A stretch of 64,000 nt of DNA from Thermithiobacillus tepidarius DSM 3134 (GCF_000423825.1 NZ_AUIS01000009.1:41139-105138); one strand, 5' to 3'. Positions 44,495 through 56,155 are shown, counted from the first letter of the stretch. Notes: generated from the sequence alone by a model not told the origin. Numbers and translations are program-made.

Positions 44495-47400
44495 GCTGGT
44501 CCAGCAGATGATGGAGCCAGCGGTCGGTCAGCCGCTCCTGCGGGCTGTTCTGCGCCAGGCGCGCCGCCAGGTTGCCGAAATCCACGTCGAAGAGGAGTTG
44601 GTTCTGATTGAAGCAGGAGAAGACCACCCGCCGGGTCTGGCCCGTGTCCCGTTCCCAATGCCGGCACACGCACTGGGCGCAGATCTCCTTCATCATGCAC
44701 TGCATGGGGCTGTTCACGCCGGCGTAGGCGATGGCCCCGGGCTTCAGCACGGGGGCCAGGGGGCCGGCCAGGAGCTCGGCGGTGAAGCCCATCATCTCGG
44801 CTGAGCCCAGGGCCCAGAACACGTCCACCTCCCGCAAGCGGGCACCGACCTGCGGCAGCGCGCCGGCCGCGCAGGCCCGGGCCAGCGCCTCGGCGCTCTG
44901 CCGCACGAGCAGGTCGCCCGTGCGCAAGGGGCCGGGCAGCGGCCCCTCCTCCACCGCCCACAGGGCGAAGTCGGTGGCCGCCTCCACCCGCTCCTGCCAG
45001 AACACCTCGGCGCCGTCCCGGAAGCAGCCGATGAAATAAACGCGGTTGCCCGCCGCCCGCCAGACCGGGCCCACGGCGGCCAGCAGGAAGAGTGCCCGGC
45101 GGCTGCCGATCACGGCGATGGTCTGTCCGCTCGGCACCGGCATGGCCGTGCCGGTCGGTCCCATGAGCACCACCGGCTCACCCGGCTGCAGACGGGCCGC
45201 CAGGCGGCTGCTGGCCCCCACCTCCAGCACGGCGAGACCGAGCTCGCCGCGCTCCCGGTCGGCCCAGGCTCCCGACAGGGCCAGGCCCTCCAGTTGCAGG
45301 CGCGTGCCCTCCACCAGCGATGCGCGCGTCTCGAAATTCTGCAGGCGGAAAAAGTGCCCCGGCTGCCATTTGCGCGCCTGCTGAGGCGCGCGCAGCACCA
45401 GCTCCACCACGTTCGGCGCCAGTCGGGTCACGCGCAGCACCTCGGGGCGCAGCAGACGGTCCAGCTCTCGGCACATGGCCGTGAACTCGCCCTCGTCCAC
45501 CGCATGGTCCAGCCGCTCGGCAAAGATGCGCGCGATTTCCGCGGCCCCATGCTTGCCCGAGGCCATGGCATCCACCACGCTGCCGTGGAAGAGCGGGTGA
45601 CAATCGCCGTAGACGCTGACGCCCAGGCGCGAGGTCTGGAAGCCCATGCGCGGGTCCTTGGCATGGCTGTCCAGCGGCGCGGGCACCAAGCCCTCGTCCT
45701 CCACCCGGAAAGGCACGTAATAGCGGCCGTGCATGGCGAAGGTGCCGGGATACTCGCGCTCGTAGACCGTATTGGGCGTGGCGCCGGCGGCCACCAGCAC
45801 GGCGCGCGCCGGCAGGCGCAGCATCTCCCCGCTGCCGACCCAGCGCCCGTCCCCCACCGGCACCTGGCGCTCGAAACGCAGCGCCGCCACGTGGCCGTGG
45901 GCGTCCAGCTCCGCCTCCACCGGGCTCAGCGCCTCGGCGTAGCAGATGCCCTCCTCTAAGGCCTTGCCGATCTCCTCGTCGCTGCGCAGGTAGGCGGGCG
46001 ACTCGTTCAGGGCGCGGCGGAAGGTCACGGTCACGCCGCCCCATTGGCGGATCAGCCGGACGAAATCCGGCGCCCGGCCTGCCGCCGCGGCTCGCTCACG
46101 TTCTTCGCGCACCAGGCGGCCGTGGGCCAGGAACTCCTCCAGGATCTCCCGCTCCAGCGGCGGCAGGCCAGGCGGCATCCCGACCCGCTCGACCCGGGCC
46201 AGGACCTTCTCCACCTGGCGGATGTAGTAGGCCTGCACCTCGGTGGCGGTGTCGATCCCGGTCAGGCCGCCGCCGATGACCACCGCCGGCAGGCGCACCT
46301 GCAGGTTGGCCAGGCTCTCCCACTTGGCGGCGCCGGTGAGCTGCAGGGCCATGAGAAAATCATTGGCCTGGCGAATGCCGCGCGCCAAGCCGTGGGGCAT
46401 GGGAATGCCCGTGGGCTTGCCGGCGCCGGGGGCCAGGGCGATGTGGTCGAAGCCGAGGGCCTCGGCGTCCTCGATGGTCAGGGTGCCGCCGAAGCGCACG
46501 CCGCCATAGACGGCGAAGTGGCGGTGGCGCATCAAGGTGATGTGGATGAGCTTGAGGAAGTTCTTGTCCCAACGCACGGTGATGCCGTACTCGGCCACGC
46601 CGCCGAAGCCGCCCATGACCCGGCTGTCCAGGTCCTCATAGAGGGCATGGACGTCGCGCACCGCCTCGGGAGGCCGCCCCGCCCCGCCGGTCAATGCCGG
46701 CGGCAGCGGCTCGATCTTGAGGCCGTCGATGGCCACCACGCCGAAGCCGGCCAGCAGCAGGTGCTGGCTCAGGTTGAAGCCGGCCGGACCGGTGCCGACC
46801 ACCAGCACCTTGACGCCGTTGTAGGGGGCCGGCACGGGATGGCGCACTCGGAGGGGATTCCAGCGGGTGAGCAGGCTGTAGAGCTCGAAGCCCCAGGGCA
46901 GCTCCAGCACTTCGGTGAGGATGCCGGTCTCGACGCGCGGGATGTCCACCGGCTCCTGCTTTTGATAGATGCAGGCCTTGCGGCAGTCGTTGCAGATGCG
47001 ATGGCCGGTGGCCGGGCACAGGGGATTGTCGACCATGATCACCGCCAGCGCGCCCAGGGTCAGGCCCTCGCGCTTGAGCACGTGGCTTTCGGAGATCTTC
47101 TGCCCGAGCGGGCAGCCCGTCAGCGTCTCGCCGAGCGGGTTCACGCGCAGGCCGTGGTCGCCCGCCTGGCTGCTGTCCGGAAAGCCCTTGCTGCAGAAAT
47201 CGCCGTCATGTTGGTGGCAATAGACGCAGTAATGCACGTGATCCAGGGCGCGGCGGCGGTCGCGCACGGAGCGGTCGGTCAGATGGAAGCCGTCGCGCTG
47301 GCGTCTGGCGGCCGGCGGGCCTTCCAGGCGGCCGGCCGGATCGCCGTCGACGGGCTGCACCGCCACCAGGTGCTGGTAGTGCAGCTTGCGCGGCTGCTGC

Positions 47401-47948
47401 AGGCTGACCCAGCCGCAGGTGGCCGCCTGTCCCTCGGGCGTGTGCAGGGCCAGCCAGATCCAGTCCGCCAAGCGGGCAAGCCACGCTTCATCGCCGGTCT
47501 CCCGGGCGGCCAGCCATAGTCGTGCCACCGCCAACTCGGGGTCGGGATCGTCGTTCAGGGGAATGGCCAATTGCGCGCCGAGCTCGGCGAAATCGGCCGT
47601 GGGCGGCGGGCCGCGCCGCTTGCGCACCGCGCGGACGAACTCGGCCTTGAAGGCAAAGACGGGATCCTCCCGCGCTTGCCGCGCCCAGAGGGCGTCCCGC
47701 TCCGGCAGGATGCCGAAGAGCTCGGCCAGGAAGACGTCCAGGTGGCGGGCCACGCCGATGAGCAGCTCGGATTCCGCCACCGGCGGGAAGAAGGCGCCAG
47801 CGCGATAGCGCAGCAGGGTGGCATGCAGCTCCGGCGACTGCGCGGCCAGCCGCTCGAGAAAGCGGGCGTCCAGGGCCAGCAGTCCCTCGCGCGCGAAGAG
47901 ATCGGCGTAGCGCAGGCCTTCGATCTGCAGCTTCAGGGCGTCATTCAA
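44484..47948 (-). CDS. large fused flavoprotein: GltD-like Fe-S/FAD reductase plus PyrK-like domain
   Basis: A predicted cytoplasmic oxidoreductase of 1154 residues and unknown substrate. Residues 1-240 match nothing I know. Next comes a cysteine-rich part (Cys 241, 244, 252, 279, 311, 319, 322, 326) like the Fe-S domain of glutamate synthase small subunit. An FAD loop VVGTGPAG is at about 383-390 and a second dinucleotide loop, [11 protein letters not shown], in the middle. The C-terminal third resembles the electron-transfer subunit of dihydroorotate dehydrogenase B, ending in a cysteine set (1084, 1090, 1093 or 1095, 1112) spaced like the PyrK [2Fe-2S] site. It probably moves electrons between NAD(P)H and an unknown partner. 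The start is TTG, overlapping the purT stop, so it is coupled to purT. Confidence 0.85.
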   Translation of the reverse strand: MNDALKLQIEGLRYADLFAREGLLALDARFLERLAAQSPELHATLLRYRAGAFFPPVAESELLIGVARHLDVFLAELFGILPERDALWARQAREDPVFAFKAEFVRAVRKRRGPPPTADFAELGAQLAIPLNDDPDPELAVARLWLAARETGDEAWLARLADWIWLALHTPEGQAATCGWVSLQQPRKLHYQHLVAVQPVDGDPAGRLEGPPAARRQRDGFHLTDRSVRDRRRALDHVHYCVYCHQHDGDFCSKGFPDSSQAGDHGLRVNPLGETLTGCPLGQKISESHVLKREGLTLGALAVIMVDNPLCPATGHRICNDCRKACIYQKQEPVDIPRVETGILTEVLELPWGFELYSLLTRWNPLRVRHPVPAPYNGVKVLVVGTGPAGFNLSQHLLLAGFGVVAIDGLKIEPLPPALTGGAGRPPEAVRDVHALYEDLDSRVMGGFGGVAEYGITVRWDKNFLKLIHITLMRHRHFAVYGGVRFGGTLTIEDAEALGFDHIALAPGAGKPTGIPMPHGLARGIRQANDFLMALQLTGAAKWESLANLQVRLPAVVIGGGLTGIDTATEVQAYYIRQVEKVLARVERVGMPPGLPPLEREILEEFLAHGRLVREERERAAAAGRAPDFVRLIRQWGGVTVTFRRALNESPAYLRSDEEIGKALEEGICYAEALSPVEAELDAHGHVAALRFERQVPVGDGRWVGSGEMLRLPARAVLVAAGATPNTVYEREYPGTFAMHGRYYVPFRVEDEGLVPAPLDSHAKDPRMGFQTSRLGVSVYGDCHPLFHGSVVDAMASGKHGAAEIARIFAERLDHAVDEGEFTAMCRELDRLLRPEVLRVTRLAPNVVELVLRAPQQARKWQPGHFFRLQNFETRASLVEGTRLQLEGLALSGAWADRERGELGLAVLEVGASSRLAARLQPGEPVVLMGPTGTAMPVPSGQTIAVIGSRRALFLLAAVGPVWRAAGNRVYFIGCFRDGAEVFWQERVEAATDFALWAVEEGPLPGPLRTGDLLVRQSAEALARACAAGALPQVGARLREVDVFWALGSAEMMGFTAELLAGPLAPVLKPGAIAYAGVNSPMQCMMKEICAQCVCRHWERDTGQTRRVVFSCFNQNQLLFDVDFGNLAARLAQNSPQERLTDRWLHHLLDQLKG

Positions 47949-49122
47949 GCCGCACTCCCACGAGGCTGGCCGTCTTGACCGCCCGCTCCCGCGCCTCTTC
48001 CACGTCGCGGCCGCGGGCCAGCGCCACGCCCATGCGCCGGCGCGGGCCGGCGTAGGGCTTGCCGAAGAGGCGCACGCGGCTGTCCGGCACGGACAGGGCC
48101 TCGGCCAAGCCGGTGTAGCACGGCGCCCAGCCCTCGCCGCCGCCGTAGATCACTGCCGAGGCCGCCGGTCCGAGGACCTGCGGCATCACCGGCAGGCCCA
48201 GGATGGCGCGCAGGTGAATCTCGAACTCGCTCATGTTCTGGCTGGCCAGGGTGACGAGACCGGTGTCGTGGGGCCGCGGGCTGACTTCGCTGAAGATGAC
48301 CGTGTCGCCCTTGACGAAGAGTTCGACCCCGAAGATGCCGCAGCCGCCCAGGTTGTCGGTGATGATCTGGGCGATTTCCTGGGCGGTGCGCAGGGCCGCG
48401 TCGCTCATGTACTGCGGCTGCCAGGACTCCACGTAGTCACCGTGCTCCTGGCGATGGCCGATGGGCTCGCAGAAGACGGTGCCAAAGGCAGTGCGCGCGG
48501 TCAACAGGGTGATTTCGAAATCGAAGTCCACGAAGGATTCCACGATCACCCGTTGTCCCGCCACCCGCGCGCCGCTGGCGGCATAGGCCCAGGCCGCGGC
48601 CGCGTCCTCGCGCCGGCGGATGGTGCTTTGCCCCTTGCCGCTGGAAGACATGATCGGTTTGACCACGCACGGATAGCCGAGTGCCTCCGCCGCATCCAGC
48701 AACTCGGCCTCGCTTTCGGCGAAACGGAAGCGGGAGGTGGGCAGGCCCAGCTCCTCCGCCGCCAGGCGCCGGATGCCCTCGCGGTTCATGGTCAGCCGCG
48801 CCGCCCGCGCGGTGGGGATGACGGTGGCCAATCCTTCGGCCTCGATCTCGGCTAGAATGTCGGTGTTGATGGCCTCGATCTCGGGGACGACGAAATCGGG
48901 CCGCTCGCGCCGCACCAGCGCCTTGACCGCGGCGCCGTCGGTCATGTCCAGCACCTGGCTGCGGTGAGCCACCTGCATGGCCGGCGCGTTGGCGTAGCGG
49001 TCCACGGCGATGACCTCGACGCCCAGGCGCTGGGCCTCGATGACGAACTCCTTGCCCAGTTCTCCACTGCCCAGGAGCAGGATGCGGGTGGCGTTGGCGG
49101 AAAGCGGGGTACCGATGTGCAT
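47941..49122 (-). CDS. purT: formate-dependent phosphoribosylglycinamide formyltransferase
   Basis: Uses formate and ATP to make formylglycinamide ribonucleotide in purine synthesis, avoiding the folate-dependent PurN route. It has 393 residues of ATP-grasp fold. The N-terminal [29 protein letters not shown], the SSSGKGQS loop and the [12 protein letters not shown] segment are typical. The ATG has GAGG five bases upstream. The flavoprotein gene follows with overlapping codons. Confidence 0.95.
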   Translation of the reverse strand: MHIGTPLSANATRILLLGSGELGKEFVIEAQRLGVEVIAVDRYANAPAMQVAHRSQVLDMTDGAAVKALVRRERPDFVVPEIEAINTDILAEIEAEGLATVIPTARAARLTMNREGIRRLAAEELGLPTSRFRFAESEAELLDAAEALGYPCVVKPIMSSSGKGQSTIRRREDAAAAWAYAASGARVAGQRVIVESFVDFDFEITLLTARTAFGTVFCEPIGHRQEHGDYVESWQPQYMSDAALRTAQEIAQIITDNLGGCGIFGVELFVKGDTVIFSEVSPRPHDTGLVTLASQNMSEFEIHLRAILGLPVMPQVLGPAASAVIYGGGEGWAPCYTGLAEALSVPDSRVRLFGKPYAGPRRRMGVALARGRDVEEARERAVKTASLVGVRLE

Positions 49123-49290
49123 GGGGGCCTCATGTGACGAATGGAATTTTGTACCTGCTTTTAAGTCTATCTGGAAAACCGCCGTATGCCATAATCCGAA
49201 GAGGGCATGCGCACCGCCGTGCCCGCTTCCGGCTCGCCGACAAGTGACAGAAGAAGCAAAACCGAACCACTCTGCTGCGGAGGTCGTGCA

Positions 49291-50211
49291 ATGCAAATCG
49301 CAATCGTGGGACTGGGACGGATGGGCGGCAACATGGCGCGGCGCCTGCGCCGGGCCGGCCTGGAGGTGGTCGCCTACAATCGCAACGGGAGCGTGACGGA
49401 TGCCCTGGCCGCCGAAACCGGCCTGCAGGCGGTGCACAGCCTGGAGGAACTGATCCAGGCCCTGCCCGCGCCGCGTATCGTCTGGCTCATGCTGCCCGCC
49501 GGCGACGCCACCCAGCAGCACATCGATCAACTGGTGCCGTTGCTGAGTGCCGGCGACGTGCTGGTGGACGGCGGCAACGCCTTCTACAAGGATTCCATGG
49601 CGCGCGGCCAAGCCCTGGCCGCCCAGGGGCTGCACTTCGTCGATGCCGGGGTCTCGGGCGGCGTCTGGGGCCTGGACAACGGCTACGCCCTCATGGTGGG
49701 CGGCGCGGACGAGGCGGTGCAGCGGCTGGAGCCCTTCCTCAAGGCCCTCGCCCCGGCGCCGGACAAGGGCTGGCTGCATTGCGGTCCGGTCGGCAGCGGC
49801 CACTTCGTCAAGATGGTGCACAACGGCATCGAGTACGGCATGATGCAGGCCTTCGCCGAGGGCTTCGCCCTGCTCAAGGGCCGCGAGGACTTCGATCTGG
49901 ATCTGGCCGCCGTGGCCGAGATGTGGCGGCACGGCAGCGTGGTGCGCAGCTGGCTGCTGGATCTGACGGCCGACTTCCTGAAGCAGGACCAGGAACTGGC
50001 CGATGTGGCGCCGGTGGTGGCCGATTCCGGCGAGGGACGCTGGACCGCCATGGAGGCCATCGAACAGGGCGTGCCGGCGCCGGTGATCAGCCTGGCATTG
50101 GCCATGCGCTTCGCCAGCCAGGGCCGCAACGACTATCCGGCAAAGCTGCTGGCCATGATGCGCAAGGGCTTCGGCGGTCATTTCGTGGCGACCCAGGGAG
50201 GTGACGCGTGA
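49291..50211 (+). CDS. gnd: 6-phosphogluconate dehydrogenase, decarboxylating (short form)
   Basis: Oxidises 6-phosphogluconate to ribulose-5-phosphate and CO2. It has 306 residues, the short form that lacks the C-terminal extension of the E. coli enzyme (about 470). The nucleotide loop [10 protein letters not shown] and the substrate site [21 protein letters not shown], and the catalytic Lys in [14 protein letters not shown] are present. After beta-2 the sequence YNRN carries an Arg that may favour NADP+; many short forms prefer NAD+. It is the first gene of gnd-zwf-pgl, with GGAGG seven bases before the ATG. Confidence 0.95.
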   Translation: MQIAIVGLGRMGGNMARRLRRAGLEVVAYNRNGSVTDALAAETGLQAVHSLEELIQALPAPRIVWLMLPAGDATQQHIDQLVPLLSAGDVLVDGGNAFYKDSMARGQALAAQGLHFVDAGVSGGVWGLDNGYALMVGGADEAVQRLEPFLKALAPAPDKGWLHCGPVGSGHFVKMVHNGIEYGMMQAFAEGFALLKGREDFDLDLAAVAEMWRHGSVVRSWLLDLTADFLKQDQELADVAPVVADSGEGRWTAMEAIEQGVPAPVISLALAMRFASQGRNDYPAKLLAMMRKGFGGHFVATQGGDA

Positions 50212-51677
50212 TCGAGGGCGCCTGTCACTTCGTCGTCTTCGGAGCCACCGGCAACCTGGCGTCCAACAAGCTGCTGCCCGCCCTCTATCACCTGGAACAA
50301 GCCGAACGCCTGCCCGACGACCTGACCTTCTTTGCCTTCGCCCGGCGCGACTGGAACAACGACGCCTGGAACGCGCACATGCGCGAAGTCCTGGAAAAGA
50401 AGATCCGCCACTTCGACGAGGGCGTGTTCACGCGCTTCGCCGCCCGCTTCAGCTACATCCGCGGCGATCTCAACGACCCCGATTCCTACCGGACCCTGGC
50501 CTACCAGCTGGGCCAGACGGAAGTCACCAAGCCCAGCAACACCATCTTCTACCTGGCCATCAAGCCGACCGAATTCAGCGAGGTGATCCGCAATCTGGGC
50601 GCCGTGGGCCTGAGCAAGGAAAAGGGCAATCACCGCATCGTCATCGAGAAGCCCTTCGGCGATGACCTGGAAAGCGCCCTGCTGCTCAACGAGCGGCTGC
50701 ACCAGTATTTCAACGAGGATCAGATCTACCGCATCGATCACTACATGGGCAAGGAAACGGTGCAGAATCTGGTGGTGTTCCGCTTCGCCAACCTGATGAT
50801 CGAACCGCTGTGGAACCGCAACTTCATCGACCACGTGCAGATCACCGTGGCCGAGGAAATCGGCATCGAGGGGCGCGCCGACTACTACGACAAGGCCGGT
50901 GCCCTGCGCGACATGCTGCAGAACCACCTGATGCAGCTGCTGACCCTGGTAGCCATGGAGCCGCCGCCGGCGCTGGAGGCCGATGCCATCCGCGACGAAA
51001 AGGTGAAGGTGCTGCGCTCCATCCGCCCCATTTCCCGGCGCGCCATCCACGCCCACGCCTTCCGCGCCCAGTACGGCCCCGGCTACATCCACGGCGTGCC
51101 GGTGCCGGGTTATCAGGACGAGCCCGGCGTGGAACGGCACTCCGTCACCGAAACCTACGTGTCGGCCAAGCTTTACATCGACAACTGGCGCTGGCGCGGC
51201 GTGCCTTTTTATTTGCGCACCGGCAAGCGCATGGCCAAGCAGGTTTCCGGCATCGCTCTGCGTTTTCGCCATCCGCCCCAGCAGCTCTTCCGGGAAACAC
51301 CCATCGAGGACATCGATCCCAATTGGATCCTGCTTTCCATCCAGCCGACCGAGACCATCAAGGCGGAGCTGCAGGTGCGCCTGCCCGGCCTGGAGATGCG
51401 CACCCGCACCGCCCAGTTGAACGCTTCCTACCGGGCCTCGGACGAAGCGCCGCTGGACGCCTATGAAGCCTTGCTGCTGGATGTCATCGAGGGCGACCGT
51501 ACGCTCTTCATCCGCTTCGACGAGGTGGAATGGGCCTGGCGGGTGGTGGACCCCATCCTCAAGTACTGGGCGCAGGAGCGTGATTTCATTCACAGCTACC
51601 CGGCCGGCACCTGGGGCTCGGACGAGTCCTGCCGCCTCTTCGACAGCGAAGATCAGACTTGGCGCAACGAGTTCTAG
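50208..51677 (+). CDS. zwf: glucose-6-phosphate dehydrogenase
   Basis: Oxidises glucose-6-phosphate to 6-phosphogluconolactone, giving NADPH. It has 489 residues. The cofactor loop [19 protein letters not shown], the VIEKPFG segment and the active-site RIDHYMGKE are present. The start is GTG overlapping the gnd stop, with GGGAGG upstream. Confidence 0.97.
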   Translation: MIEGACHFVVFGATGNLASNKLLPALYHLEQAERLPDDLTFFAFARRDWNNDAWNAHMREVLEKKIRHFDEGVFTRFAARFSYIRGDLNDPDSYRTLAYQLGQTEVTKPSNTIFYLAIKPTEFSEVIRNLGAVGLSKEKGNHRIVIEKPFGDDLESALLLNERLHQYFNEDQIYRIDHYMGKETVQNLVVFRFANLMIEPLWNRNFIDHVQITVAEEIGIEGRADYYDKAGALRDMLQNHLMQLLTLVAMEPPPALEADAIRDEKVKVLRSIRPISRRAIHAHAFRAQYGPGYIHGVPVPGYQDEPGVERHSVTETYVSAKLYIDNWRWRGVPFYLRTGKRMAKQVSGIALRFRHPPQQLFRETPIEDIDPNWILLSIQPTETIKAELQVRLPGLEMRTRTAQLNASYRASDEAPLDAYEALLLDVIEGDRTLFIRFDEVEWAWRVVDPILKYWAQERDFIHSYPAGTWGSDESCRLFDSEDQTWRNEF

Positions 51678-51679
51678 CC

Positions 51680-52381
51680 ATGCCCGAGACCCACGCGCAA
51701 ATCCGCCGCTGGCACCTCTATCCCACCGCCGAGGACTTGGTGGCCCATGCCGCCGCCGCCATCGGCCGCATCGCCGCCGAGGCCATCGCCCGACGCGGGG
51801 ACTTTCACTTCGTGCTGGCCGGCGGCAGCACGCCCATCGCCATCTATGCGCGCCTGCGCGACCTCGACTGCGACTGGTCGGCCTGGCACATCTACATCGG
51901 CGACGAGCGCTGCGTCGGTCCCGAGCATCCGGAGCGCAACAGCCGCATGGCCGAGGAGGCTTGGCTGCGGCACGTGCCGATCCCGGCCGGCCAGATCCAC
52001 CCCATCCGGGGGGAACTGGGCCCGGCTCGGGCGGCGGCGGACTATGCCGCCCTCCTCGCCAGCGTGCCGCGCTTCGATCTCGTGACCCTGGGACTCGGCG
52101 AGGACGGCCACACCGCCAGCCTCTTTCCCGATCACCCCTGGGGCGTGGAGGCGGATGCACCGGCGACGCTGGCGGTCACCGACTCGCCCAAGCCGCCGCC
52201 CGAGCGCGTCAGCCTGAGCGCCCGTGCCTTGAGCCAGGCGCCGCAGGTGTTCTTCTACGTGGCCGGAGCGGCCAAGCGGGATGCGGTCGCGCGCTGGCGC
52301 CGGGGCGAAGGCATCCCGGCCGGCGCCATCAGGCCGGCGAATGGGGTGGACATCTGGGTGGATGAGGCGGCCTGGGGCTAG
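51680..52381 (+). CDS. pgl: 6-phosphogluconolactonase
   Basis: Hydrolyses 6-phosphogluconolactone to 6-phosphogluconate, the step between Zwf and Gnd. It has 233 residues. The phosphate loop LAGGSTP, the IYIGDERCV segment and GLGEDGHTASLFP are the family motifs. It starts two bases after the zwf stop and completes the oxidative pentose-phosphate branch in one operon. Confidence 0.95.
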   Translation: MPETHAQIRRWHLYPTAEDLVAHAAAAIGRIAAEAIARRGDFHFVLAGGSTPIAIYARLRDLDCDWSAWHIYIGDERCVGPEHPERNSRMAEEAWLRHVPIPAGQIHPIRGELGPARAAADYAALLASVPRFDLVTLGLGEDGHTASLFPDHPWGVEADAPATLAVTDSPKPPPERVSLSARALSQAPQVFFYVAGAAKRDAVARWRRGEGIPAGAIRPANGVDIWVDEAAWG

Positions 52382-52407
52382 TTCAGGCAAAAGAGGGCAA
52401 CGCAGAT

Positions 52408-52478
52408 CATCATCGCGCGCAAGCCCGCTCCACATACCAGGATGCGACATCCCGCGCAGGAACGAGCTTGCTCGCGCC
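52408..52478. repeat. REP-like doublet (BIME-like) between pgl and pgi
   Basis: Two short imperfect copies in opposite orientation lie between convergent genes. On the minus strand at 52411-52429 is AGCGGGCTTGCGCGCGATG. On the plus strand at 52458-52476 is AGGAACGAGCTTGCTCGCG, with the perfect stem CGAGC/GCTCG. Between them is the small hairpin GGATG-CGA-CATCC. The layout resembles Pseudomonas REP doublets mobilised by RAYT transposases. Confidence 0.65.
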
Positions 52479-52492
52479 AAGCTCCCGGGCCG

Positions 52493-53812
52493 CTACAGTC
52501 CGCGGATGGTCTTCATCTCGTCCAAATACTTGCGGGTCAGCACCTTGCTCTCCTCCACCGCCGGCTGGTCGAAGGGATCGATGCCCATCAGCTCGGCCAC
52601 CACCACCGTCTCCACTTCCAGCAGGATAATGAGCTCGCCGATGGCAAAGGCATCGCCCTGCAGCAAGCTCAGGGTGCGGTTGGGGCGGCCGCGGCGGGTG
52701 AGGGTTTCGCGGGTGCCGAGGAACTCCGCGCCGAAGAGCTCGCCGGTGGTGTGGCCCACCAGCGGCCGCACCGCCGGCAGATCGGCAAAGCGCATGGGGA
52801 TGCGCTCGCCCGCCGTCAGCAGATCCGGCGAAGTCAGGAAGGTGAACTGCTTGTCGGCCGGCCCCTGTAGAAAAAGCTGCAGCTGGCTGTGCTGATCGGT
52901 GACGCCCTTGGCGTGCACCGGGGTCAGGCCGCGCTCGCGGCCCTGGGCGTCGTGCTTGCCGAGGCTCTCCGCCCAGAGCTGCCGGTACCAGTCCACCACC
53001 CAGGACAGGTGATCCGAATAGGGCATCCACTGGCTGATGGTCTTGCCCTTTTCCGCGAGCAGATACTGGGCCGTGCCCTGCCACAGGGCCGGGTTCTCCG
53101 TCATGCCCCGCTGGCAGCAGCGTTCCGCCATGGCGCGCGCGCCCTCCATCACCCCCTCGATGTCGGCGCCCGCCAGATAGGCCGGCAGCAGGCCCACCAC
53201 CGACAGCACCACGAAGCGGCCGCCCACCGGCGGATGCGCCACCACCGGCACGTTCAGGCGCTCGGCGATCTGATAGAGAGCGCCGTTGGGCTCCTCGGTG
53301 ATGACCAGCACATGCTCGCGCACGCACTGGGCGCCCAGTTCGCGCTCCATGCGCGGCAGCACGGTCAGAAGCTGGGCCAGGGTCTCGGCGGTGTTGCCGG
53401 ACTTGGAGATGACGATGAGCAGGCTCTCGTTCCAGTCGATGCGGTCCAGGGACTCCAGGGTAATGGGATCGACGTTGTCGTAGAAGCGGACGCGCCGCCG
53501 CTCCAGGCGGTCGCCCAGGGTCTGCACCAGCATGTTGCCGCCCAGGGAGGAGCCGCCGATGCCGAAAACGATGAAGCGCTTGAAGCGCTTCAGCATCTTG
53601 TTGCCGAGCGCCTTGATCTCGGCCAGGTCGGTCTGGAAAGGCAGGCCCAGGAAGGAAGGCTCCTTGCCCTCGCGCCAAGCCTGCAGGCGCTCGCGCAGGC
53701 CGTCCAGGCGGGCGTCCTGGGCGAGGATGTCGCTCTCCTTGACGCCGTGCCCGCCCACTGCCGTGTCGAGAAAATTGGCGCCGTTGATGGACAATCTGCT
53801 GAATATGCTCAC
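52493..53812 (-). CDS. pgi: glucose-6-phosphate isomerase (short form)
   Basis: Interconverts glucose-6-phosphate and fructose-6-phosphate. It has 439 residues, the shorter type also found in Gram-positive bacteria and some proteobacteria. The sugar-isomerase loop VFGIGGSSLGGNML, the SKSGNTAET motif and the HQ-type segment TDQHSQLQLFLQGP are present. It lies 15 bp after glgB on the same strand, so the two are co-transcribed and glycogen branching is linked to hexose-phosphate balance. Confidence 0.95.
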   Translation of the reverse strand: MSIFSRLSINGANFLDTAVGGHGVKESDILAQDARLDGLRERLQAWREGKEPSFLGLPFQTDLAEIKALGNKMLKRFKRFIVFGIGGSSLGGNMLVQTLGDRLERRRVRFYDNVDPITLESLDRIDWNESLLIVISKSGNTAETLAQLLTVLPRMERELGAQCVREHVLVITEEPNGALYQIAERLNVPVVAHPPVGGRFVVLSVVGLLPAYLAGADIEGVMEGARAMAERCCQRGMTENPALWQGTAQYLLAEKGKTISQWMPYSDHLSWVVDWYRQLWAESLGKHDAQGRERGLTPVHAKGVTDQHSQLQLFLQGPADKQFTFLTSPDLLTAGERIPMRFADLPAVRPLVGHTTGELFGAEFLGTRETLTRRGRPNRTLSLLQGDAFAIGELIILLEVETVVVAELMGIDPFDQPAVEESKVLTRKYLDEMKTIRGL

Positions 53813-53827
53813 GCTTCCTCCGTGGTC

Positions 53828-55984
53828 TTATTGTGGTTTGAGAACGATGCCGGCCAGCGGCGGCAGGGTCAGGCTGAGGGAATGCGGAAAGCCCATCCAG
53901 CTCTGCGCTTCCGCCGCCGCGCCGCCGCCGTTGCCCAGATTGCTGCCGCCGTAATAGGCGGAATCGCTGTTGAAGATCTCCCGGTAAAAACCGGGCTTGG
54001 GCACCCCCACCCGATAGCCCGGGCGCGGCACGGGCGTGAAATTGAGCAGGACGATCACGCAATCCCCGTGCTGGTCCTGGCGCAGATAGGCCAGCACGGA
54101 TTGATCGGCATCGTGGCAGTCGATCCAGCGGAAGCCGTCCGCGCTGAAATCCAGGGCGTGCAGGGCCGGCTCCTGCCGGTAGAGCTGATTCAGATCATTG
54201 GACAGCCGCTGCATGCCCGCGTGCCACTGGCGGTCCAAGAGCTCCCAGTCCAGCCGGGAATTGACCTGCCATTCGCGCCCCTGAGCGAATTCATTGCCCA
54301 TGAAGTTGAGCTTCTTGCCGGGGTGGGTCGCCTGATAGGTGAAGAGCAGGCGCAGGTTGGCGAACTTCCGCCAGGCATCGCCGGGCATTTTGTCCAGCAG
54401 GGAACGCTTGCCGTGCACCACCTCGTCGTGGGACAGGGGCAGGACGAAGTTTTCCGTGTAGGCATAGACTTGGCTGAAGGTCAGCATGTCCTGGTGGTAG
54501 CGCCGGTGGATGGGATCGTTCTCCATATAGGACAGAGTGTCGTTCATCCAACCCATGTTCCACTTCATGCTGAAGCCCAGCCCGCCCACGTAGGTCGGCC
54601 GCGAGACCATGGGCCAGGCGGTGGACTCCTCGGCGATGGTCAGGGCGCCTGGATGCCGCTCGTGCACGAAAATGTTCATCTCGCGCAGGAAATCGATGGC
54701 TTCCAGGTTCTCCCGACCGCCGTGGCGGTTGGGCAGCCACTCGCCCGGCTGGCGGGAGTAGTCCAGGTACAGCATGGAGGCCACCGCGTCCACGCGCAGG
54801 CCGTCCACGTGGAACTCCTCCAGCCAGTAGTGGGCGTTGGCCAGCAGAAAGTTTCTGACCTCGTTGCGCCCATAATTGAAGATATAGGTGCCCCAGTCCT
54901 GGTGCTCGCCCAGGCGCGGATCCTCGTGCTCGTAGAGAGCGGTGCCGTCGAAGCGGGCCAGGGCGAAGTCGTCCTTGGGAAAATGGCCCGGCACCCAGTC
55001 CAGAATGACGCCGAGGCCGGCCTGATGACATTGGTCCACGAAGGCGCGGAAGTCGTCCGGCTCGCCGTAGCGGCTGGTGGGCGCGTAATAGCCGGTCACC
55101 TGGTAGCCCCAGGATTCGTCCAGCGGGTGCTCGCTGACCGGCATGAGTTCCAGATGGGTGTAGCCCATCTCCTTGGCATAGGGGATGAGCCGCTCCGCCA
55201 GCTTGCCGTAGCTCAGGAAGCGGCCGTCGGGACCGCGCTGCCAGGAGCCCAGGTGCACCTCGTAGCAATTGACCGGCGCATGCTGCCAGTCCCAGGCGGC
55301 GCGCTGGCGCAGCCACTCGGCGTCGCCCCACTGATGGCGGCTCCGGTACACCCGGGCGGCGGTGCCGGGCCGGTGTTCGAAAAACGCGCCGTAAGGGTCG
55401 GTCTTGACCAACACCGCGCCCGTCGCGCGGTTGCGGATCTCGAACTTGTACAAAGTGCCGTCCGGCAACTCGGGAATGAAGAGCTCCCACACGCCGCTGC
55501 TGCCATGCACCTGCATGGGGTGGCGGCGTCCGTCCCAGTCGTTGAAGTCGCCGACCACGCTGACGCGTTCCGCGTTCGGCGCCCACACGGCAAAGCGCAC
55601 GCCCTGGACCCCGGCCTGCTCCCGCGGGTGGGCACCCAACATCCGATAGGCCTCCCACAAGCGCCCTTCGCCGAAGAGGTGCAGTTCGAAATCGCTGATG
55701 CTCGGCGGAAAACTGTAGGGATCGTAGATTTCGAATTGCCGCCCGCCGGCCTGCCAGCGCAGCCGGTAAGGCTGCGGCAGGGGCGCGGGGCGCCGGATCG
55801 CAAAGAGACCGGCGGCATCCATGCGGGACAACGGCTCCCAGCCCGTCGGCGTGAGCACCTCGACCTGGGCTGCTTGCGGCAGGAAGGCGCGGATGATCCA
55901 CTCTTGTCCGGCTGGATGCTGACCCAGATAATCGAAGGGATGGTGATGACGCGCTTCGGCAATGGCCTGCAACTGGAAATCCAT
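53828..55984 (-). CDS. glgB: 1,4-alpha-glucan branching enzyme
   Basis: Adds alpha-1,6 branches to glycogen. It has about 718 residues. An N-terminal CBM48 region (with [17 protein letters not shown]) precedes the GH13 barrel. The catalytic residues are the Asp in [14 protein letters not shown], the Glu in [10 protein letters not shown] and the Asp in [10 protein letters not shown] chose the ATG at 55984, with AAGGG eight bases upstream; an ATG five codons earlier is possible. It diverges from glgC. Confidence 0.96.
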   Translation of the reverse strand: MDFQLQAIAEARHHHPFDYLGQHPAGQEWIIRAFLPQAAQVEVLTPTGWEPLSRMDAAGLFAIRRPAPLPQPYRLRWQAGGRQFEIYDPYSFPPSISDFELHLFGEGRLWEAYRMLGAHPREQAGVQGVRFAVWAPNAERVSVVGDFNDWDGRRHPMQVHGSSGVWELFIPELPDGTLYKFEIRNRATGAVLVKTDPYGAFFEHRPGTAARVYRSRHQWGDAEWLRQRAAWDWQHAPVNCYEVHLGSWQRGPDGRFLSYGKLAERLIPYAKEMGYTHLELMPVSEHPLDESWGYQVTGYYAPTSRYGEPDDFRAFVDQCHQAGLGVILDWVPGHFPKDDFALARFDGTALYEHEDPRLGEHQDWGTYIFNYGRNEVRNFLLANAHYWLEEFHVDGLRVDAVASMLYLDYSRQPGEWLPNRHGGRENLEAIDFLREMNIFVHERHPGALTIAEESTAWPMVSRPTYVGGLGFSMKWNMGWMNDTLSYMENDPIHRRYHQDMLTFSQVYAYTENFVLPLSHDEVVHGKRSLLDKMPGDAWRKFANLRLLFTYQATHPGKKLNFMGNEFAQGREWQVNSRLDWELLDRQWHAGMQRLSNDLNQLYRQEPALHALDFSADGFRWIDCHDADQSVLAYLRQDQHGDCVIVLLNFTPVPRPGYRVGVPKPGFYREIFNSDSAYYGGSNLGNGGGAAAEAQSWMGFPHSLSLTLPPLAGIVLKPQ

Positions 55985-56155
55985 GAACGCCCTTGTCATC
56001 TTCTATATTATAATTTTATGGATCTGGCCACACGGTGAAAGCAAGACTATAACAAATTCAATGGTCCCGCACGCCATCCGACCTTTGGCACATCCGACCA
56101 CCCTCCAAGTTAAGCATAATAATTTTTTATAATTCGCTCGTATAATGGGAGAAAC
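55985..56155. promoter_or_regulatory. AT-rich divergent glgB-glgC promoter region
   Basis: These 171 bp are far more AT-rich than their surroundings. TATAAT hexamers occur at 56128-56133 and 56141-56146 towards glgC, and a TATAAT-like element occurs near 56005-56012 towards glgB. No -35 box is convincing and no operator dyad is clear. Both arms of glycogen synthesis are probably controlled from here. Confidence 0.5.

Noticed and set aside
52889..56038. 1049-codon plus-strand open frame
   Set aside because: It is antisense to pgi and glgB and shows no domains.
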